A stretch of 18,327 nucleotides of DNA from Sulfopaludibacter sp035606355 (GTDB lineage Bacteria > Acidobacteriota > Terriglobia > Bryobacterales > Bryobacteraceae), in contig DATNFO010000026.1 in NCBI GenBank assembly GCA_035606355.1, forward strand, positions 1 to 18,327, written 5' to 3'. Below are positions 14,562-18,327 of this stretch, piece after piece (the stretch's first letter is position 1; each line of letters opens with the position of its first letter). The notes under the pieces were generated by a model that saw only the letters and a list, made by a program, of their open reading frames with translations, was not told the origin of the DNA and searched no databases. A program made the translations under genes and the position numbers.

Positions 14562-16292
14562 TCAATTCGACGATGGTAATTCCGCTCGCACGACCACAAG
14601 CCGATCCGCGGCGTCTGTACGTCCTTCCAACTTCAGCCCGAGCTGTTGCTGCACCGCTGTGAAGATCGAAACACCGCCACCATCGGACGGTTGCTGGTTC
14701 GCAGTGCTGTCCGGTGGCAGAGGATTCAGGCTCGGGTCAGGCGTCCACTCCAAATTAAAGTCGAACTTGCCCTCCAAGCCGGTCATATCTACGACCGGCC
14801 TTCCAGTCTGTCCTTCGGAAAGAAAATGCGCCAGAGTATTCATATCCACCCCGACCGCGTTGAGTATGCCACTGCGAAATTTCGCATTCAGGCGCGGATC
14901 GCCGGTGCTCTTAGTGGGGGTTAGCTTCTTGGGTCCCCCCTTGGCGATCACCAGCGCAAAGATCGGCATTGGGGTCGAGTCCCTGCGAAGCTCCAGTTGA
15001 AAGCGTTCGGCTAGCAGGCGTTGCAGGCGCAGTCTCGTCGGCTTGTGAAATACGAGGATCTGGTCGGGTGCCATATTCTTCGGATCACCTGCGAGTGGCC
15101 GGTCCGGAGTCGCCGCTAGGTCGAATCGTTTAGAGCCAATCCACCCGGGACCGCCGGCCAGCTGATCGTCGCCGATGTCGTACGCTATCTTGATCAGAAA
15201 ACGCAGCGTTGCATTGGTAATGTACAGCTTCCCGCCGGGCGCAAAGTCAACCTTCAGGTTACCGTCCGGAGCGCTCCCCTTGATTGACGCCACTTCAAAC
15301 TCGGGCAGCGAAGACGTCGCGACGAGTTGCGGTAAAGGCTTAGCTGGCTCCTGCGCCCGGACCGAAGGCGCATTGTTTACGCCAATGATCAGGGGCGCCG
15401 TCACTGCCACGGCGCCCGCGGCCGCCAACAACAGCTTCCTCGCGCGGTTCATGTCCTCCGCGGCGCGATTCAGCATGATCGTTTCCACCCTCCGTTGGAG
15501 ATCGGAGCCGGTCACGCCAGGCACGCAAACCAGCGGCGACTTCAGGTAGAACTTGCAGACTGTGACGATCCCCTGGGCGTAACTCTGGGGATCGCTGCCC
15601 ATACCCAACACTGCTTCATCGCATGCCCGTTCGCGTTCTTCGATTAGCCGAGCGCGGATCCACCACACCACGGGATCGAACCAGAATAGGGCCTCAACCA
15701 GCATGTGAATCGCCGATGACAAATTGTCGCGTCTCTTCACGTGGCACAATTCGTGGGCTACGATCGCTTCCAACTGCTCTTGAGTAAGATGTTCCCTTAG
15801 GCCGTCCGGCAGTAAAAGGACGGGTCGAAAGACCCCGAACACGCCCGGCTCGAGGCGCGAAGAGCTGGCGAGCACCGGGATCGGCAGGTTTAAATGCATG
15901 GGGGACGCTTCGCGCCAGGCGGCGCGCACCTGACGCCATCGACGCCAGCACGCCAGGCAGTTGGCAGCGAATCCACACAGCCAGACACCAAACAGGATTG
16001 CCGGGATGCGGCTCGGCGCCTGCCGCAACGCGTCGGCCGGCCATACCGCGATGGCGATTGGATCGCTGATTTGCAGCACCGCGGCCGGCCGTGGCTCCGG
16101 GGTTTTCCGCCACTCCAGCTGACTGCCCAGACCGACCAGCAGCGAAAAGGGTACCAGGAACTTCACCGATGCGGCCAGCCACAACCCATGCCGAACCGCA
16201 GCGTGGTTTTTGCGCAGGATCAGCACCCGCAGCCCCGTCATGCACGCAAACAGCGTCGATTGCCAGATGTGATTTACTACCGCCGCGATCAT
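14562..16292 (-). CDS. BlaR1-type M56 peptidase fused to a TIGR03435 domain
   Basis: The 576-residue membrane protein has an N-terminal part with several hydrophobic segments (about 35-55, 97-115) and the M56 zinc-peptidase motif HELCH at 180-184 (VAHELCHVKRRDN), plus EERERACDEAVLG (from 218) supplying the likely third zinc ligand. A further membrane helix lies at about 287-304. From about 329 (LPEFEVASIK) to the C-terminus is a TIGR03435 domain, with FAPGGKLYITNATLR, VVDMTGLEGKFDFNLEWTPD and VQQQLGLKLEG. In BlaR1 and MecR1 the extracellular part is a penicillin-binding sensor; here TIGR03435 takes its place, so the signal is unknown. The start ATG overlaps the blaI stop (ATGA, 16289-16292), indicating translational coupling. 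Expected role: sensing, then inactivation of BlaI. Confidence 0.88.
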   Translation of the reverse strand: MIAAVVNHIWQSTLFACMTGLRVLILRKNHAAVRHGLWLAASVKFLVPFSLLVGLGSQLEWRKTPEPRPAAVLQISDPIAIAVWPADALRQAPSRIPAILFGVWLCGFAANCLACWRRWRQVRAAWREASPMHLNLPIPVLASSSRLEPGVFGVFRPVLLLPDGLREHLTQEQLEAIVAHELCHVKRRDNLSSAIHMLVEALFWFDPVVWWIRARLIEERERACDEAVLGMGSDPQSYAQGIVTVCKFYLKSPLVCVPGVTGSDLQRRVETIMLNRAAEDMNRARKLLLAAAGAVAVTAPLIIGVNNAPSVRAQEPAKPLPQLVATSSLPEFEVASIKGSAPDGNLKVDFAPGGKLYITNATLRFLIKIAYDIGDDQLAGGPGWIGSKRFDLAATPDRPLAGDPKNMAPDQILVFHKPTRLRLQRLLAERFQLELRRDSTPMPIFALVIAKGGPKKLTPTKSTGDPRLNAKFRSGILNAVGVDMNTLAHFLSEGQTGRPVVDMTGLEGKFDFNLEWTPDPSLNPLPPDSTANQQPSDGGGVSIFTAVQQQLGLKLEGRTDAADRLVVVRAELPSSN

Positions 16293-16693
16293 GCCTGCCT
16301 CTTCTTTCCCGATGACTTAGCCCGCGCGAGTTTCAGGATCGCCTGCTCCGCTTCCCTCACGTCTTCGAGTGTGAGCTTTCCGGATTCAACCAGTTGGGCC
16401 ATCACAGGCTTCGTACGTCCACCGAACAACGCCAGCAGGTCGTCGATGAGTTTCCGTCCCGCATCGTCGCGCGAGATCGCCGCGGCGAAGATATTGGCGT
16501 TGCCGATTCGTTTTACAATCCGGACGGCTCCTTTTCCTTCCAGCAGCCGGTACACCGTAGTCTGTACGGTGGTATAGGCCGGCCTCTTCGATTCCGGAAA
16601 CGCCTCCTGAATCTCCCGAACGGAGCATTCGCCGCGGTTCCAAAGGGTCTCCATAATCTGAAATTCGAGCTTAGATAACTTTAGGTAGGCCAT
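16289..16693 (-). CDS. BlaI/MecI/CopY-family transcriptional repressor
   Basis: The 134-residue protein has an N-terminal winged-helix domain (LSKLEFQIMETLWNRGECSV, then REIQEAFPE and AYTTVQTTVYRLLEGKGAV) and a C-terminal dimerisation part. BlaI repressors bind dyads as dimers and are released when the partner membrane peptidase causes their cleavage; here the partner is the overlapping downstream gene. It probably represses its own operon through the ACTACA sites upstream. No Shine-Dalgarno sequence is seen before the ATG, so the mRNA may be leaderless or have a very short leader. A startless PEP-CTERM frame diverges from it. Confidence 0.9.
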   Translation of the reverse strand: MAYLKLSKLEFQIMETLWNRGECSVREIQEAFPESKRPAYTTVQTTVYRLLEGKGAVRIVKRIGNANIFAAAISRDDAGRKLIDDLLALFGGRTKPVMAQLVESGKLTLEDVREAEQAILKLARAKSSGKKRQA

Positions 16694-16700
16694 ATATTGC

Positions 16701-16743
16701 AGTACAACTACAACATCTAGTCAATCCTACTACATGATGTCGT
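16701..16743. promoter_or_regulatory. Candidate BlaI operator upstream of blaI
   Basis: ACTACA occurs at 16707-16712 and 16729-16734, 22 bp (two helical turns) apart. The second is part of the imperfect dyad ACTACATGATGTCGT (16729-16743, 6 of 7 arm bases pair). BlaI-type repressors recognise TACA/TGTA-type dyads, so these are good candidates for autoregulation. The sites lie 14-50 bp from the blaI start, where a promoter is expected. On the minus strand TTGTAG and TAGGAT, 18 bp apart, could be the -35 and -10, but this is tentative. Confidence 0.5.
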
Positions 16744-16836
16744 CAGCCTACAATACAAAAACTTCGAGTGGGAGGCGCGTCGATTGCACAAGCCGTCGCC
16801 GCCATCAGACCGACAGAGCTTTCGGCCGCCATGTGA

Positions 16837-17328
16837 CGAATCAATGACCCACAGATTCCTCCGACGAGGCTAACATTTCTCAAGGCCGATGTTGCTGTAC
16901 CGGAGTTTGACATCGCTGATTTAGATGGATATCTCCTGGATCCGAGCCCGGGCAGCGACTTTACCCTTGTCGGGCAACCTGGATCTCCTTATTTTGCGTC
17001 TTTAACTCTGCCGAGGCTGCCCGGAGTCGCGTTTTATGACCTCCGCTACGAAATCGGAAACACTTGGTCCCCGTTCCAGCTACTCGTCCCAGGCGCTGAG
17101 TTTATCTTTACGAGTGGCGTCTATGGCCTCGAATTCCTACCCCTCGCCAGCGACGGGACGGGCGTCCAAGTCGGTGGGTTCCTGTTCGACGCGGCACTTG
17201 CTTCGACCGGCGACTTTTCCGGAACGCTGCAAGTGGCCAATCCGACGCCCGAACCACCTATTGCGTGGGTAGCCGGCTTTGTTATTATTGGGTTCATTCT
17301 TCGGCGCTACGCAGAAGTGCCCCGGTAG
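16837..17328 (+). pseudogene. PEP-CTERM protein reading frame without a start codon
   Basis: The frame is open for 163 codons and ends with a classic PEP-CTERM tail: NPTPEPPIAW, then the hydrophobic WVAGFVIIGFIL, then RRYAEVPR and a TAG at 17326-17328. Upstream it contains LDGYLLDPSPGSDFTLVGQP and YEIGNTWSPFQLLVPGAEFI, plausible mature-protein sequence with good codon use. There is no ATG, GTG or TTG in frame suitable as a start, and a TGA lies just upstream at 16834-16836. No signal peptide is found in any frame. It is therefore a 5'-truncated or mutated gene. It lies between divergent blaI and the second IS6 copy. PEP-CTERM proteins are exported and sorted by exosortase. Confidence 0.6.
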
Positions 17329-17388
17329 CGCTTGGTTGAAATGACCCACTCTGAGAACAGAGCTTGGTACGGCGTCGAGATCAGGGCA

Positions 17389-17460
17389 TCATCCGCGCCG
17401 AAGGCGCGTGTGATTGGAATGGGAGGGAGAGAAGCGATATCATCCACGCCGCAGGCGTGC
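17389..17460. repeat. Pair of related hairpin repeats 51 bp apart
   Basis: TCATCCGCGCCGAAGGCGCG ends at 17408 and TCATCCACGCCGCAGGCGTG at 17459. Each has a TCATC prefix and a 6-bp stem with a 3-base loop: CGCGCC-GAA-GGCGCG (17394-17408) and CACGCC-GCA-GGCGTG (17445-17459). The stems differ by a compensating base change. They resemble REP-type extragenic palindromes; no T-run follows. Confidence 0.5.
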
Positions 17461-17828
17461 GGGTTGCTTTTCCGTCATCCGTGGGGTGACAGTCCCTTAC
17501 CCCTCGGCAGAAGGAGAGATCTAAGCGGCAAGTATCCACAAAGGCGCTGACTTTGCGGGTGTAGCGCCTCCCCGAGCTGCTACCGGATCTTTGGGCTGAG
17601 CTCCGCGGCGAGGTTGGAGCACTGCTTGGTCGCTCGACTGCCACCGGCGTTGCAGACGACTGCCAGTCCGCGCTCCTCTTTTGGCCATATCCGCCCAATC
17701 GCCAAGAACGTCCTCGCGCTGCCCGCTTGCTCGCTCGATTTGCCATCGTCGCTAGTGCCCCACCCCCGGGCATTTTCTCCATCCCACGGCGAATGCAGAC
17801 GACGAAAACTTTCCATCTTCAGAAAAGA
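17461..17828. other. Intergenic stretch before the second IS6 copy
   Basis: Open frames on both strands overlap one another and none has a recognisable product or ribosome-binding site. Nothing else is seen. Confidence 0.35.
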
Positions 17829-18327
17829 GGTTGTGTTGCAAACAGGTAAGCCTGCACGTGTGACGGCGTGCCATATTCGGGAAAGCTACGCGGCGATGCC
17901 GACAATCGTGTGAATGAACTGGCGTTGCGCGACGGCATCGCCCTTGGGAACCCAGCGGACCTGACCTTTGCGGATTGCGTGCATCGCCTCCTAACCTTCT
18001 ATCGTTCTACAAGCACCCTCCACCGACCGGAATCCCAGGCTCGCCGTAATTCGCTTCTTGATGAAGCGGTGGTCCTGCTCAATCATGTTATTCAGATAAG
18101 GTGCGGTTCGGCAGCGACAGCGACGACCGAGTTCACCGGTCTGCTTCAGTTCGGCGACTGCAGCCGGGTATGCCGGATGTCCGTCCACGTTGATCACGCG
18201 AGGGCGGGGGGCGCCCCCGCATAATGCGAGCCGTAGGAACATCTTCGCCGCGATCAGGTCCCGCTTGGGAGACAGCATGAACTCGATGGTCTCGCCGGCG
18301 GAATCGACCGCCCGATAGAGATATGCC
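17829..18327 (-). mobile_element. Second IS6-family element, cut by the window end
   Basis: The left terminal repeat GGTTGTGTTGCAAA (17829-17842) differs from that of the first copy by one base (G for C at position 5). The transposase region is very similar to the first copy, with scattered differences, but the 40 or so bases just inside the left end are clearly diverged. Orientation is the same as the first copy. The right end lies beyond the window. The 8 bases to its left (AGAAAAGA) match neither flank of the first copy. Confidence 0.85.
17886..18327 (-). pseudogene. IS6-family transposase, C-terminal part, with a nonsense codon
   Basis: From the window end the frame reads as the C-terminal half of an IS6 transposase, with RVINVDGHPAYP and NNMIEQDHRFIKKR supplying the second catalytic Asp and the Glu. 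Where the first copy has GGC-TAC (Gly-Tyr, residue 214), this copy has GGT-TAG at 17991-17993, which removes the last 35 residues (EAMHAIRKGQVRW and the tail), although that tail is still recognisable downstream as far as the original stop at 17886. The catalytic core is kept, but loss of the conserved C-terminus probably inactivates the enzyme. Confidence 0.8.

Noticed and set aside
17580..17816. Minus-strand 78-codon frame before the second IS6 copy
   Set aside because: No motif and overlaps a competing frame of equal quality.

Overview
The window looks like chromosome of an acidobacterium, most likely of the Bryobacterales/Solibacter group. This is inferred from three gene families typical of those genomes: a TIGR03437-type secreted protein (9173-10033), the TIGR03435 domain (intact at 14562-16292, a relic at 2766-2873), and GloVer/TIGR03803-type repeats (13259-13683). 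PEP-CTERM-like tails (7217-7909 and 16837-17328) fit the same picture. Base composition is moderately GC-rich. No tRNA, rRNA or CRISPR was seen.

Layout, left to right. (1) 2-1200: the 3' part of a TM0106-type RecB-like nuclease, broken by an in-frame TAG, followed by a perfect 26-bp inverted repeat and a 23-bp-period repeat array that resembles an insertion-sequence end. (2) 1293-2231: a class I isoprenoid-synthase-like enzyme. (3) 2232-2960: no intact gene, but a C-terminal relic of a TIGR03435 protein. (4) 2961-4277: an exported single-CXXCH protein. (5) 4609-5354: a small hypothetical gene, the first 60 or so codons of an ATP-dependent DNA ligase, and an opposing small hypothetical gene. 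(6) 5792-7909: a probable two-gene operon, a di-haem cytochrome-c-peroxidase-like protein followed by an exported protein with a PEP-CTERM-like tail. A DUF2231-Rieske membrane protein (7816-8829, minus) converges on it and overlaps it by 94 bp. (7) 9173-10033: the TIGR03437 secreted protein, with palindromes upstream. (8) 10034-11334: gene-poor and partly decayed. (9) 11335-12474, minus: a Tat-exported ferritin-like protein. (10) 13259 to the end: a mobile segment. An IS6-family element (13684-14508) has cut a GloVer-repeat gene. A second, diverged IS6 copy in the same orientation starts at 17829 and runs off the window. Between the copies lie a blaI-blaR1 operon, whose BlaR1 is fused to a TIGR03435 domain, and a start-less PEP-CTERM reading frame diverging from blaI.

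How the genes work together: most intact genes from 2961 to 12474 encode exported or membrane proteins, several redox-related (one mono-haem, one di-haem, one Rieske, one ferritin-like), but no single pathway is evident. The clearest functional unit is blaI-blaR1, an antirepressor/repressor pair with ACTACA-type operator half-sites upstream. Its sensor module is TIGR03435 instead of a penicillin-binding domain, so its ligand is unknown. The window is also rich in broken genes (nuclease, ligase, TIGR03435, GloVer, PEP-CTERM, one transposase), which points to an accessory region being remodelled by insertion sequences.
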